Source of the DNA: Microbacterium sp. Leaf320
Lineage (GTDB): Bacteria; Actinomycetota; Actinomycetes; Actinomycetales; Microbacteriaceae
Direction: 5' to 3'
Length of the DNA: 64,000 bases
NCBI RefSeq assembly: GCF_001423485.1
Contig: NZ_LMOD01000003.1
Coordinates: forward strand, 671,987 to 735,986
Part shown: positions 26,570 through 35,508 of the stretch, in pieces
Layout of the letters: every line of letters begins with the position of its first letter
Numbering within the stretch: position 1 is the first letter of the stretch
Position numbers and translations under genes: made by a program
Notes under the pieces: generated by a model
Seen by the model: only the letters and a program-made list of their open reading frames with translations
The model's database searches: none
What the model was told of the DNA's origin: nothing

Positions 26570-28018
26570 GTGTCGAATTCCCGCATCACCAGACCGTCGT
26601 CGGTTGTGACCGGCGGCACCGCAGGGCGGGGGTTCCTCGCTCGCCTCACGGTGATCTCCACCCTCGGCGGCCTGCTCTTCGGTTACGACACCGGAGTCAT
26701 CTCCGGTGCGCTGCTGTACATGCGAGATGACCTCGCGATGTCCACGGGAGAAGAGGCCTGGGTCGTCAGCGCACTCCTCTTCCCCGGCGCCGCCTTCGGC
26801 GCGCTGCTGGGTGGGCGCATCGCCGATGCGCTCGGGCGCAAGCGCAGCCTTCTCGTCTGCGCCGTGATCTTCCTGATCGGAGCCATCGCCTGCGCGATCG
26901 CCCCGAACGTCACGATCATGGTGATCGCGCGCATCTTCCTCGGGTTCGGAGTAGGCGCCGCCGCCGTGGCGTGCCCCCTCTACCTCGCAGAGATGGCGCC
27001 GGCCGACAAACGCGGCCGCATGGTCACGATCAACGAGCTGATGATCGTCACGGGTCAGCTGCTCGCCTTCGCGATCAACGCGCTGCTCGCCGTGCTGATC
27101 AGTGACACGCACGTCTGGCGCATCATGCTGGCGGTCGCATCCGTGCCCGCGATCATCCTGCTCGTCGGCATGCTGCTCCTGCCCGAATCGCCCCGCTGGT
27201 TCGGCGCCCGAGGCCGACTCGATGAGGCACGACTCGTGCTCAGCAAGAGCCGCACTCCCGACGAGGTCGAGACAGAACTTGCCGAGATCGCGCAGAACGC
27301 GAGCGTCGAGGGCGATCAGCGTCGCCACGCGTGGCGGGCGCTGCGCGACAACCGCTGGATGCGACGGCTCCTGTACGTCGGCTTCGGTCTCGCGACGGTG
27401 CAGCAGGCCACCGGCATCAACACGGTCAACTACTACGCTCCCAGCATCCTGACCCAGACAGGTCTCGGCGACCAGGCCGCCCTCATCGCGACGATCGGCG
27501 TCGGGCTCACCAGCGTCATCATGACCATCGTGGGGATCTGGTTGATCGGATTCATCGGACGACGCAGGATGCTGGCCATCGGATTCAGCGGCGTGGTCGG
27601 CTCGCAGATCGTGCTCTCCCTGGTCTTCCTGCTGCCCGAGTCGGATGGGGTCAGCTACCTGATTCTCGCGGCGATGATGCTCTTCGTCGCCTTCGTCCAG
27701 GGCTTCATCGGCACCGTCGTCTGGCTGCTGCTGAGCGAGATCTTCCCGCTCGCGATCCGAGGTCTCGCCATGGGTCTCGCCGTGTTCGTGCTGTGGACGG
27801 TCAACGCGTTCATCTCCTTCGTGTTCCCGCAGATCGTCGAGGGCATCGGATCCACCTGGACCTTCGCTCTGTTCGCGGCGATCAACGCCGTATCGCTGTG
27901 GTTCGTGCTGACGCAGGTCCCCGAGACCAAGGGCCGCTCGCTCGAGACGCTCGAGACCGACTTCCGCACCCAGGCGATCCGCACCATCCCTCGTCGGGAG
28001 CGCCTCGCGGGTCGTTGA
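26570..28018 (+). CDS. iolT: MFS sugar porter, likely myo-inositol transporter
   Basis: About 482 residues starting at a GTG at 26570 with AAGGAG seven bases upstream; an ATG at 26474 would add 32 non-conserved residues and run through an operator. It is a twelve-segment sugar-porter-family protein with GGLLFGYDTGVISGALLYM in the first helix, GRKRS after helix 2, PESPRW at the end of helix 6, QQATGINTVNYYAP in helix 7 and PETKGRSLE at the C-terminal end. These are classic inositol/xylose/galactose porter motifs. The two IolR-like sites upstream and the iol genes next door support myo-inositol/H+ symport. Confidence 0.9.
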   Translation: MSNSRITRPSSVVTGGTAGRGFLARLTVISTLGGLLFGYDTGVISGALLYMRDDLAMSTGEEAWVVSALLFPGAAFGALLGGRIADALGRKRSLLVCAVIFLIGAIACAIAPNVTIMVIARIFLGFGVGAAAVACPLYLAEMAPADKRGRMVTINELMIVTGQLLAFAINALLAVLISDTHVWRIMLAVASVPAIILLVGMLLLPESPRWFGARGRLDEARLVLSKSRTPDEVETELAEIAQNASVEGDQRRHAWRALRDNRWMRRLLYVGFGLATVQQATGINTVNYYAPSILTQTGLGDQAALIATIGVGLTSVIMTIVGIWLIGFIGRRRMLAIGFSGVVGSQIVLSLVFLLPESDGVSYLILAAMMLFVAFVQGFIGTVVWLLLSEIFPLAIRGLAMGLAVFVLWTVNAFISFVFPQIVEGIGSTWTFALFAAINAVSLWFVLTQVPETKGRSLETLETDFRTQAIRTIPRRERLAGR

Positions 28019-28030
28019 TGCATCGCCTCT

Positions 28031-28071
28031 GAGAGGGGGTGGGGAGCCTGACCGGCTCCCCACCCCCTCTC
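28031..28071 (+). terminator. Strong stem-loop terminator after the inositol porter
   Basis: A perfect 18-bp stem (28031-28048 with 28054-28071) and a 5-nt loop begin 13 bases after the porter stop codon. Confidence 0.75.
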
Positions 28072-28093
28072 TTCGTGCGCCCTGGCCATGGAA

Positions 28094-28125
28094 AAGCCCC
28101 CTCCTCGAGATCGAGGAGGGGGCTT
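28094..28125 (-). terminator. Terminator of the minus-strand inositol operon
   Basis: A perfect 15-bp stem (28094-28108 with 28111-28125) followed on the minus strand by TTTTC. It lies 32 bases after the stop of the last gene of the iol operon. Confidence 0.75.
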
Positions 28126-28156
28126 GTCTGCGCGATGCGCGGCTCGTGCGCGGGAC

Positions 28157-29023
28157 TCAGCCGATCAGCTCGCGCAGCCTCTGCAGCTGGAAGCGCGAGA
28201 CCTCGTCCGCCCGCTCATCCTCGGCGAAGACGTTCGAGACCAGCAGCGCATCCGGGTGATCGAGATAGCCGGTCGTCCGCAGCGTGTCGAACAGCTCGAT
28301 CCAGTTCACGTCGCCGTCACCGATCTGCAGGTGCTGGTGCACGCGGGCCGCATTGCCGGGCGGGTTCGAGATGTAGCGCAGGCCATGAGAGCGATGGTGG
28401 TCGAAGGTGTCGGCCGCGTAGACCGCGCCCAGTCGCTCACCGATCTCGGGAAGCAGGGTCGCCGCACGGTCGCCGTAGTGGAACGTGTGCGAGGCGACGT
28501 ACACGAATCCGACGGCCGACGAGTTCAGCCCGCGGATGACCCGCCAGGCCTCGAGCCCGTCCTCGACGAAGTCGTCGGGATGCGGGTCGATGTTCAGCCG
28601 CACCCCCTCACGCTCGAGCAGGGGCAGCAGCTCTTCCATCGAGCGGTAGAACGCGTCCTCACTCTCCTCCTGGAGCTCCGGTCGACCCGAGAACTCCGTA
28701 TTCAGCACCGGGGCGTCAAGAGCGACGGCCAGCTCGATGATGCGCCGCATGTTGCGCACGGCCGCTGTGCGCTCCGCCTCGACGGGAGACGAGATGCGCT
28801 GCACCGGGAGCAGCGCGGGGATCGTCACACCGGCGTCCGCCGCGCGCTTCTTGAGCGCGGCGGCGAGCGCGTCGTCGGCCTTCGGATGCCGGAAGAACGG
28901 AGCGAAATCGGCGTGCGGCGTGAGGTGCAGATGCTCGTACCCGAGACGCGCGGCGACGTCCGGGAAGTCGAGGAGCGCGTGATCGTGGTGGTACGGCGTG
29001 GGGTCGAGTGCGATGCGGACCAT
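28157..29023 (-). CDS. Sugar phosphate isomerase/epimerase, IolH-like TIM barrel
   Basis: A 288-residue xylose-isomerase-like (beta/alpha)8 protein starting MVRIALDPTPYHHD, a beginning reminiscent of IolH. Metal-binding type residues occur as NTEF, NIDPHPDD, ASHTFHYGD and the C-terminal GDGDVNW. It is the last gene of the iol operon. IolH function is not firmly established; an isomerase or epimerase acting on an inositol isomer or keto-inositol is the best guess. Confidence 0.85.
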   Translation of the reverse strand: MVRIALDPTPYHHDHALLDFPDVAARLGYEHLHLTPHADFAPFFRHPKADDALAAALKKRAADAGVTIPALLPVQRISSPVEAERTAAVRNMRRIIELAVALDAPVLNTEFSGRPELQEESEDAFYRSMEELLPLLEREGVRLNIDPHPDDFVEDGLEAWRVIRGLNSSAVGFVYVASHTFHYGDRAATLLPEIGERLGAVYAADTFDHHRSHGLRYISNPPGNAARVHQHLQIGDGDVNWIELFDTLRTTGYLDHPDALLVSNVFAEDERADEVSRFQLQRLRELIG

Positions 29024-29040
29024 GTCGGTTCCTCTCCGGC

Positions 29041-30054
29041 TCAGGCGTAGAACGCAGGACGCTCAGCAGCCTCGACGGGAACGATACCGCCGTCGAGCGC
29101 CTTGACCCCCGCCTCGCACGCGAGCGCGACCAGGTATCCGTCCCAGGCATTAGGACCGTCGACGAGGCGGCCGTCCTTGACGGCGTTCACCCACCGCTGG
29201 ATCTGGCGGTCGTACGCCTCCGCGAAGCGCGTCGTGAAGCTCGTGTGGTCCTTGACCGAGAACTGCCCGTCGCGCCACTGCTGCAGGCCCGACGGCTGCC
29301 CGATGCGGGCGATGCCCTTCTCGAACACCGCCTCGGTGCCGACCTGGTAGCCGAACTGCACGCTCACGTTCATCTCGACGTCGACGAGCACACCGTTCTC
29401 GAGCTCCATGATCACGAGGATGGGCTCGCGCAGGTGCTCGGGGGTGAGGGTGTTGCGCCGCGGGAACTTGATCTCGACCGACTTCACAGCGGATCCGGCC
29501 AACCACGGGATGACGTCGAACTCATGCACGACCGAGTCGGTGATGAGCATCGTCTGCGTGTAGCTGTCGGGCACGGAGGGGTTGCGGTGCACGCCGCGCA
29601 CCATGACCAGATCGCCGGCGTCGCCCGAGGCGATCAGTTCGCGCAGGGCCGCGTACTCGGGGTCGAAGCGGCGCATGAAGCCGATCTGGATGTGCGGCTT
29701 GTCGAGCTTCTGCTCGCGCTGGATGATGTCCCACGACGTGGCGGAGTCGGGTGTGAGCGGCTTCTCGCACAGGATCGGAAGACCGGCCTCGAGTGCCGGC
29801 ACCAGAACCGGCTCGTGGAACTGACCCGGGGTCGCGATCAGCACGGCGTCGAGTGCCCCTGCGGCGATCGCGTCTTCGACACGGCTGAAGGTCACGGCTC
29901 CCGGAGCCTTCTCCGCGGCCGCCGCCGCGCGCCCGGGATCGGGCTCGACGATCGCCGAGACGACGGCGCCCGAGATGCGATGGGTGATGCGCGCGATGTG
30001 ATCGGCGCCCATGAGTCCGGCGCCGACGACGCCGATACGGAGGTCAGAGGTCAT
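29041..30054 (-). CDS. iolG: Inositol 2-dehydrogenase
   Basis: A 337-residue Gfo/Idh/MocA oxidoreductase that oxidises myo-inositol to 2-keto-myo-inositol (scyllo-inosose) with NAD. It has N-terminal GVVGAGLMGADH, the EKPL motif with catalytic Lys, GFMRRFDPEYA, and the DSVVHEFDVIPW segment that holds the catalytic Asp and His of inositol dehydrogenases. Length matches IolG. It lies in the iol operon after iolE. Confidence 0.93.
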   Translation of the reverse strand: MTSDLRIGVVGAGLMGADHIARITHRISGAVVSAIVEPDPGRAAAAAEKAPGAVTFSRVEDAIAAGALDAVLIATPGQFHEPVLVPALEAGLPILCEKPLTPDSATSWDIIQREQKLDKPHIQIGFMRRFDPEYAALRELIASGDAGDLVMVRGVHRNPSVPDSYTQTMLITDSVVHEFDVIPWLAGSAVKSVEIKFPRRNTLTPEHLREPILVIMELENGVLVDVEMNVSVQFGYQVGTEAVFEKGIARIGQPSGLQQWRDGQFSVKDHTSFTTRFAEAYDRQIQRWVNAVKDGRLVDGPNAWDGYLVALACEAGVKALDGGIVPVEAAERPAFYA

Positions 30055-30081
30055 GAGTTCAGTGCTCCAGAAGAGAAGGGA

Positions 30082-31032
30082 TCAGTGGATGCGGGCGAGA
30101 TGGGTGCATCCGAAGATGTGCTCGCGTGTGCGCTGGGCGATGGGGAAGGGGTAGTCGACGTCGCAGCCGTACATGTCCTGCTCGACGATCGCGAAGATCT
30201 CGGAATCGATCGCGGCGACCGCGTCGATGATCGGCCCGAGATCGGGCACGCCGTGCGGCGGCTCGATCATGATGCCCTGCGTGACGGCATCAGCGAAAGG
30301 AACGTCGTTCTTCAGCACGTCGAAGAGCAGCGAGGTGTCGACCTGCTTGAGATGCAGGTAGCCGATGCGCTCGGGGCGCTCCTGGATGAGCTTGACGTTG
30401 TCGCCGCCGTAGTAGGCGAAGTGGCCGGTGTCGAGGCACAGGTTGGTGTACCGCTCGTCTGTCTCGTCGAGGAAGCGCACGACCTCACGGGTGGTGCCCA
30501 CGTGGCTGTCCGCGTGCGAGTGGAACTGCTGCTTGACACCGAATTCCTCGAGCAGAGCCTTGCCCAGGCGGTCGTGCCCTGCGGCGAGCTTCTTCCACTG
30601 CTCGTCGGTGAGGGTCCGCGCCTCGAGCACCTCGCTGGTCGCATCGCTGCGCCACAGGTCGGGGATGACGACGAGATGCTCGGCGCCCAGCTTCGATGCG
30701 AGGCCTGCGACGGCGAGCGCCTGGTCCCAGGCGCGCTGCCACTGGTCGTCGCCCTTGTGGAATCCGGTGAAGACGGTGCCCGCAGACAGCTTGAGCCCCC
30801 GCGAGCCGAGTTCGTCCTCGAGCTGATGCGGGTCGGTCGGCAGGTACCCATACGGGCCCAGCTCGATCCACGAGTACCCGGCGGCGACGACCTCGTCGAG
30901 GAAGCGCTGCCAGGGCACCTGCTTCGGGTCGTCCGGGAACCAGACGCCCCAGGAATCGGGGGCGGTGCCGATGCGCAGACCCGGGTTGGCGCCTGCTGCC
31001 GCGGCGGCGGGAGTGGTGGTGGTGTCAGTCAT
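30082..31032 (-). CDS. iolE: Inosose (2-keto-myo-inositol) dehydratase
   Basis: A 316-residue TIM-barrel protein with the hallmark GTAPDSWGVWFPDD near residue 22 and metal ligands in IELGPYGY, QFHSHADSHVG, CLDTGHFAYYGGD and LHLKQVD. It is expected to dehydrate scyllo-inosose to the trihydroxycyclohexanedione used by IolD. A low-complexity Thr/Ala tail fills the first 15 residues. It lies 18 bp downstream of iolD. Confidence 0.92.
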   Translation of the reverse strand: MTDTTTTPAAAAAGANPGLRIGTAPDSWGVWFPDDPKQVPWQRFLDEVVAAGYSWIELGPYGYLPTDPHQLEDELGSRGLKLSAGTVFTGFHKGDDQWQRAWDQALAVAGLASKLGAEHLVVIPDLWRSDATSEVLEARTLTDEQWKKLAAGHDRLGKALLEEFGVKQQFHSHADSHVGTTREVVRFLDETDERYTNLCLDTGHFAYYGGDNVKLIQERPERIGYLHLKQVDTSLLFDVLKNDVPFADAVTQGIMIEPPHGVPDLGPIIDAVAAIDSEIFAIVEQDMYGCDVDYPFPIAQRTREHIFGCTHLARIH

Positions 31033-31050
31033 GTCAGTTCTCCGTTGAAG

Positions 31051-32964
31051 TCAGCCGAGGAGCGGACGCTGGTGCGCCTGCTGTGCGAGGTACTCGGTGC
31101 GCGCCTGCTGCGTGCTGGCGAGCGTGGAGACCTCGGGGACGGGCACGTCCCACCATCCGTCGCCGTCGGGCGCATAGATGAGTGGGTCGCTGTTGATGTG
31201 GATGAAGGTCGAGGTCGCCGACGCCTTCGCCTCGGCGACAGCCACCGACAGCGCGTCGATGGCCCCGGCTCCCGGCTCGATCTCGATCACGTCGAGTCCG
31301 TAGCTGCGGGCGTTCGCGGCGAGATCGATCGGCAAGGTCTGCTCACCTTGGAAGTTGCGCGCCTGAGGGTCGTACTCGCGATACCACGTGCCGAAACGGT
31401 CGGAGCCGACCGTCTCGGAGAGGTGCCCGATCGACGCGTAGCCGTGGTTCTGGATGAGGACGAAGATCACCTTGATGCCCTCGGCGACGGCCGTCACGAG
31501 TTCGGTGTTGAGCATCAGGTACGAACCGTCGCCCACCATGACGATGACGTCTCGGTCGTCGCCGTCGGCGACCAGCCCGCGCTTCGCACCGATTCCGCCC
31601 GCGATCTCGTACCCCATGCACGAGAACGCGTACTCGACGTGATACCCGAGGGGGTCGCGCACCCGCCACAGCTTGTGCAGGTCTCCGGGCAGCGAGCCTG
31701 CGGCCTGCACGATGACGTCTTCCGGTGCGGAAGCCGACTGCACGGCGCCGATGATCTCGGACTGCCCGGGCAACGCGAGTCCTGACGGCGCGAAGGCCGC
31801 ATCGACGCTCGCATCCCACGCTGCCTTCTCGCGGGCGATGCGCTCGGTGTACTCGGAGGTGATCTCCCAGCCCTCGAGCTCGATGGCGAGTTCACTCAGC
31901 GCCTCGCGTGCATCCGCAACGACCGGCAGCTGCGAGCCGTGCTTGTAGGCGTCGAACGACGCGATGTTGATGTTGACGAACACCACATCGGGGTTCTGGA
32001 ACGCCGTGCGGGAGGCGGTCGTGAAATCGCTGTAGCGCGTGCCGATGCCGATCACGACGTCGGCCTCGGCCGCGATGCGGTTCGCCGCCAGCGTGCCGGT
32101 CGCCCCGACGCCGCCGAGGTACTGCGGGTGATCCCAGACGAGCGAGCCGCCACCCGCCTGCGAGGTGCCGACCGGGATGCCGGTCGCCTCGACGAGTGTG
32201 CGCAGGTGATCTTCGGCACCGGAGTACAGCACGCCTCCCCCGGCGACGATGAACGGACGCTTCGCCGAGCGGATGGCGGCGACTGCACGAGCGAGCGCCG
32301 CGCGCTCGGGCAGAGGCCGACGCAGGTGCCATTCGCGATCCTGCAGGAACTCCAGCGGCACGTCGATGCGCTCGGCCTGCACGTCCTCCGGCAGCGCGAT
32401 CGTGACCGCTCCGGTCTGCACCGGGTCGGTGAGAGCGCGCATCGCGCCGAGCGCGATCGAGTACAGCTGCTCAGGGCGCTGAACCCGGTCGAAGAACACC
32501 GACAGCGGCCGGAAGGCATCGGTCACCTGGATGCCGGGGTCGTGCGGGTGCTCGAGCTGCTGAAGAACGGGATCGGCCACGCGGGTGGCGAAGGTGTCGC
32601 TCGGCAGCAGCAGCGCGGGAAGCCGGTTCGAGGTCGCCAGGGCGGCCGCGGTCAGCATGTTCGCCGCACCCGGTCCGACCGAGGCCGCGGAGGCGAGAGT
32701 GCCTCTGCGCCGGTGCATCCGGGCGTAGCCGACGGACTGGTGGACCATCGCCTGCTCGTTGCGCGCCTGGTAGTAGGGCATCAGGTCGGGCTGCTCGACG
32801 TTGAACTGCTTGAGCGCCTGGCCGATGCCGGCGACGTTGCCGTGTCCGAAGATGCCGAACATGCCCGCCACCGTTCGCTCGCGGATGTCGCCGTCGACGG
32901 TCCACTGGTGTCCGAGGAACTCGACCAGCGCCTGGCTGACGGTCATCGTCTTCGTGTTCGCCAT
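31051..32964 (-). CDS. iolD: 3D-(3,5/4)-trihydroxycyclohexane-1,2-dione acylhydrolase
   Basis: A 637-residue thiamine-diphosphate enzyme that hydrolyses the cyclic dione to 5-deoxy-glucuronate. The N-terminal pyrimidine-binding domain has GIFGHGNVAGIG, the middle domain has GGGVLYSGAE, and the C-terminal domain has the ThDP/Mg motif GDGSYLMLNTELVTA. The ATG at 32964 overlaps the iolB stop by 4 bp (ATGA). Length is typical of IolD. Confidence 0.94.
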   Translation of the reverse strand: MANTKTMTVSQALVEFLGHQWTVDGDIRERTVAGMFGIFGHGNVAGIGQALKQFNVEQPDLMPYYQARNEQAMVHQSVGYARMHRRRGTLASAASVGPGAANMLTAAALATSNRLPALLLPSDTFATRVADPVLQQLEHPHDPGIQVTDAFRPLSVFFDRVQRPEQLYSIALGAMRALTDPVQTGAVTIALPEDVQAERIDVPLEFLQDREWHLRRPLPERAALARAVAAIRSAKRPFIVAGGGVLYSGAEDHLRTLVEATGIPVGTSQAGGGSLVWDHPQYLGGVGATGTLAANRIAAEADVVIGIGTRYSDFTTASRTAFQNPDVVFVNINIASFDAYKHGSQLPVVADAREALSELAIELEGWEITSEYTERIAREKAAWDASVDAAFAPSGLALPGQSEIIGAVQSASAPEDVIVQAAGSLPGDLHKLWRVRDPLGYHVEYAFSCMGYEIAGGIGAKRGLVADGDDRDVIVMVGDGSYLMLNTELVTAVAEGIKVIFVLIQNHGYASIGHLSETVGSDRFGTWYREYDPQARNFQGEQTLPIDLAANARSYGLDVIEIEPGAGAIDALSVAVAEAKASATSTFIHINSDPLIYAPDGDGWWDVPVPEVSTLASTQQARTEYLAQQAHQRPLLG

Positions 32965-33902
32965 CAGGGCTGGCCTTCCTTGTCGTTCTCGTTCTCGTTC
33001 TCGTTCTCGTACGGCAGCCGGGAGTCGAACTCCTGACCGTCCCAGGTGTCGCGAACCCACGCATGAGCGGGATCGTCGCTGATCAGCCACGTGCGTTCCG
33101 GGTCGGGACCCGCCATGACGTTGAGGTAGTAGAGGTCGTACCCCGGGGCGGCGACGGCCGGGCCGTGATAGCCATAGGGCACGAGTGCGATGTCACCGGT
33201 GCCGACCATCGCATTGATGTCGATCTCACCTGCGGGCGAGGAGTAGGTGCTGAACATCCCGAAGGCGCCGTCGGCCGCGTCCGGGTTGCCGCCCGAGCGC
33301 GACGGGGCGCTCTCGAAGTAATAGATCTCCTCGAGGCGCGACTCGTGCCCCGGCTTGTGCTCGTCGTGCTTGTGCGGAGGGTACGACGACCAGTTCTCGG
33401 CCGGGGTGATGACCTCGCAGACGATCAGCCGAGCGGCGTCCAGCGCCTGCGGAGTGCCGAAGTTGTGCACCTGACGGCTGGAGCGCCCCGCCCCGCGGAG
33501 CTCCACGGGCGTCTCCTCGGCGGCGATGTACTGCCAGTCGCGACGCTCGGCGGTCGGCGCTTCGGTGACCGCGACGCGGCCTTCGCCGCTGATGGTCGCC
33601 GTCGTGCCGATCGACAGATAGAGCACGTCGGTCGGCCCGTCGAACACCGACGCACGACCGTGCAGTCGTGTGTGCCACTCACCCGGGTGATGGTGATGCG
33701 CGATGCGGAACGATCCGGCCAGCGGCACGATGATCCGCTCGACGTCGAGGGCCGTGAGCTCGAGCTCGTCGCCATCCGTCAGCTCGGCGATGCGGATGCC
33801 GGTGTGCTGCCAGCCGGTGAGCGAGGCGTCGACCACGCTCTGCCATCCGTCGCGCGCGAGCGCGCCCCGACGGTGGAACCAACGTTCTTCTGCAGTGCTC
33901 AT
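32964..33902 (-). CDS. iolB: 5-deoxy-glucuronate isomerase
   Basis: A 312-residue bicupin isomerase that converts 5-deoxy-D-glucuronate to 2-deoxy-5-keto-D-gluconate. Metal ligand motifs are visible: AHHHHPGEW in the first cupin, PPHKHDEHKPG and EEIYYF in the second, and PYGYHGPAVAAPGYDLYYLN near the end. I start at the ATG at 33902 (MSTAEERWFH). The last residues carry an Asn/Glu repeat, ENENENEN, coded by a 4-copy hexanucleotide repeat that is not part of the normal fold. Confidence 0.93.
   Translation of the reverse strand: MSTAEERWFHRRGALARDGWQSVVDASLTGWQHTGIRIAELTDGDELELTALDVERIIVPLAGSFRIAHHHHPGEWHTRLHGRASVFDGPTDVLYLSIGTTATISGEGRVAVTEAPTAERRDWQYIAAEETPVELRGAGRSSRQVHNFGTPQALDAARLIVCEVITPAENWSSYPPHKHDEHKPGHESRLEEIYYFESAPSRSGGNPDAADGAFGMFSTYSSPAGEIDINAMVGTGDIALVPYGYHGPAVAAPGYDLYYLNVMAGPDPERTWLISDDPAHAWVRDTWDGQEFDSRLPYENENENENDKEGQP
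32985..33008. repeat. Hexanucleotide tandem repeat (GTTCTC)x4 at the end of iolB
   Basis: Four perfect copies of GTTCTC (GAGAAC on the coding strand) encode Glu-Asn repeats near the iolB C-terminus, about 20 bases before its overlap with iolD. Loss or gain of a unit keeps the reading frame. Confidence 0.85.
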
Positions 33903-33922
33903 CTTCGTGCTCTCAGAGACAG

Positions 33923-33956
33923 GGATGCCGCCCCGCTCCCCCGCGGGGCGGCATCC
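33923..33956 (-). promoter_or_regulatory. Intercistronic stem-loop between mmsA and iolB
   Basis: A perfect 14-bp stem (33923-33936 with 33943-33956) and 6-nt loop fill most of the 62-bp gap between the mmsA stop and the iolB start. No T-run follows, so an RNA-processing or stability role is as likely as partial termination. Confidence 0.5.
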
Positions 33957-33964
33957 GGATCGTG

Positions 33965-35485
33965 TCAGTTGTTCTGCGGGAATCCGAGGTTGATTCCGCC
34001 GTGCGTGGCCGGGTCGAGCCAGCGGCTGGTGATCGCCTTCTCCCGCGTGAAGAAGTCGAACCCGTGCACACCGTACGCCTTCGCGTCGCCGAAGAGCGAG
34101 GCCTTCCAGCCGCCGAAGGAGTGGTACGCGACCGGCACGGGGATCGGCACGTTGATGCCGATCATCCCGACCTCCACCTCGCTCTGGAAGCGCCGGGCGG
34201 CGCCTCCGTCGTTGGTGAAGATGGCGGTGCCGTTGCCGAACTCGCCCGAGTTGATCAGGTCGAGACCCTCCTGGAAGGTCTGCACCCTCACGACCGAGAG
34301 CACCGGGCCGAAGATCTCCTCGGTATAGGCGCGCGAGGTGATCGGGATGTCGTCGATCAGGGTGGGCCCGAAGAAGAAGCCGTCTTCGTGGCCGTCGATC
34401 TTCAGGCCACGGCCGTCGACGACGATCTTCGCACCGTCGGCTTCTGCGATGTCGACGTACGAGGCGACCTTGTCGCGGTGCGCATCGGTGATCAGGGGGC
34501 CCATGTCGGGCTCGACGCCGTCGGCACCCGCGCCGTTTCCGATGCGCAGGTTCGCGATGCGCTCCGAGACCTTGGCGATCAGTTCGTCGGCGACGGGCTC
34601 GACGGCCAGCACGACCGAGATCGCCATGCACCGCTCACCGGCGGCGCCGTATCCGGCGTTGACGGCCTGATCGGCGACCAGGTCGAGGTCGGCGTCCGGC
34701 AGCACCAGCATGTGGTTCTTCGCGCCGCCGAGAGCCTGCACCCGCTTGCCGTTCTTCGACGCCGTCTCGTAGATGTACTGCGCGATCGGCGTCGAGCCCA
34801 CGAACGAGATCGACTGCACGACCGGGCTGTGGAGCAGACCGTCGACGGCGAGCTTGTCGCCCTGCAGCACCGTGAACACGCCGTCGGGAAGACCGGCTTC
34901 CTTCCAGAGCTGAGCGAGCCAGAGGGCAGCCGAAGGGTCCTTCTCGCTGGGCTTGAGCACGACCGCGTTGCCTGCGGCGATCGCGACCGGGAAGAACCAC
35001 ATCGGCACCATGGCGGGGAAGTTGAACGGGCTGATGATGCCGACCACGCCGAGGGGCTGCTTGAGCGAGTAGACATCGACTCCGGTCGAGGCGTTCTCGC
35101 TGAAGGCCCCCTTGATGAGGTGCGGGAATCCTGTGGCGAGTTCGACGACCTCCTGGCCGCGGAGGATCTCGCCCATGGCGTCGGAGACGACCTTGCCGTG
35201 CTCGGCCGTGATGATCTCGGCGAGCTCGCGCTTGCGGGCGTTCAGCAGCTCGCGGAACGCGAAGATGACGGTCTGCCGCTTCGCGATCGAATAGGTCTTC
35301 CAGACCTGGTACCCGCGCTGCGCGGACTCGATGGCCGCATCGATCTCGGCCTGATCGGCCAGCGCGACGTGCGCCTGCACCGCTCCGGTGGCGGGGTTGT
35401 AGACGGGCGCGGTGCGTCCGCTGCTCGACGGACTGTCGGCGCCGTCGATCCAGTGGGAGATGACGCGAGGTTCAGTGGTGCTCAT
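33965..35485 (-). CDS. mmsA: CoA-acylating methylmalonate-semialdehyde dehydrogenase
   Basis: A 506-residue aldehyde dehydrogenase of the MmsA/IolA subgroup. It oxidises malonate semialdehyde or methylmalonate semialdehyde to acetyl-CoA or propionyl-CoA. It has the nucleotide-binding FVGSTPIAQYIY segment, the LGGAKNHMLVLPDADLDL stretch and catalytic Cys286 in GERCMAISVV, an MmsA signature. It lies 23 bp behind the aldolase-like gene. In this operon it consumes the C3 product of the inositol pathway aldolase. Confidence 0.94.
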   Translation of the reverse strand: MSTTEPRVISHWIDGADSPSSSGRTAPVYNPATGAVQAHVALADQAEIDAAIESAQRGYQVWKTYSIAKRQTVIFAFRELLNARKRELAEIITAEHGKVVSDAMGEILRGQEVVELATGFPHLIKGAFSENASTGVDVYSLKQPLGVVGIISPFNFPAMVPMWFFPVAIAAGNAVVLKPSEKDPSAALWLAQLWKEAGLPDGVFTVLQGDKLAVDGLLHSPVVQSISFVGSTPIAQYIYETASKNGKRVQALGGAKNHMLVLPDADLDLVADQAVNAGYGAAGERCMAISVVLAVEPVADELIAKVSERIANLRIGNGAGADGVEPDMGPLITDAHRDKVASYVDIAEADGAKIVVDGRGLKIDGHEDGFFFGPTLIDDIPITSRAYTEEIFGPVLSVVRVQTFQEGLDLINSGEFGNGTAIFTNDGGAARRFQSEVEVGMIGINVPIPVPVAYHSFGGWKASLFGDAKAYGVHGFDFFTREKAITSRWLDPATHGGINLGFPQNN

Positions 35486-35508
35486 GGGTGATCCTTCGTG
35501 GAGGCAGT

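Noticed and set aside
32985..33008. Short repeats as a CRISPR-like array
   Set aside because: The repeats are contiguous 6-bp units with no spacers and lie inside a coding sequence.
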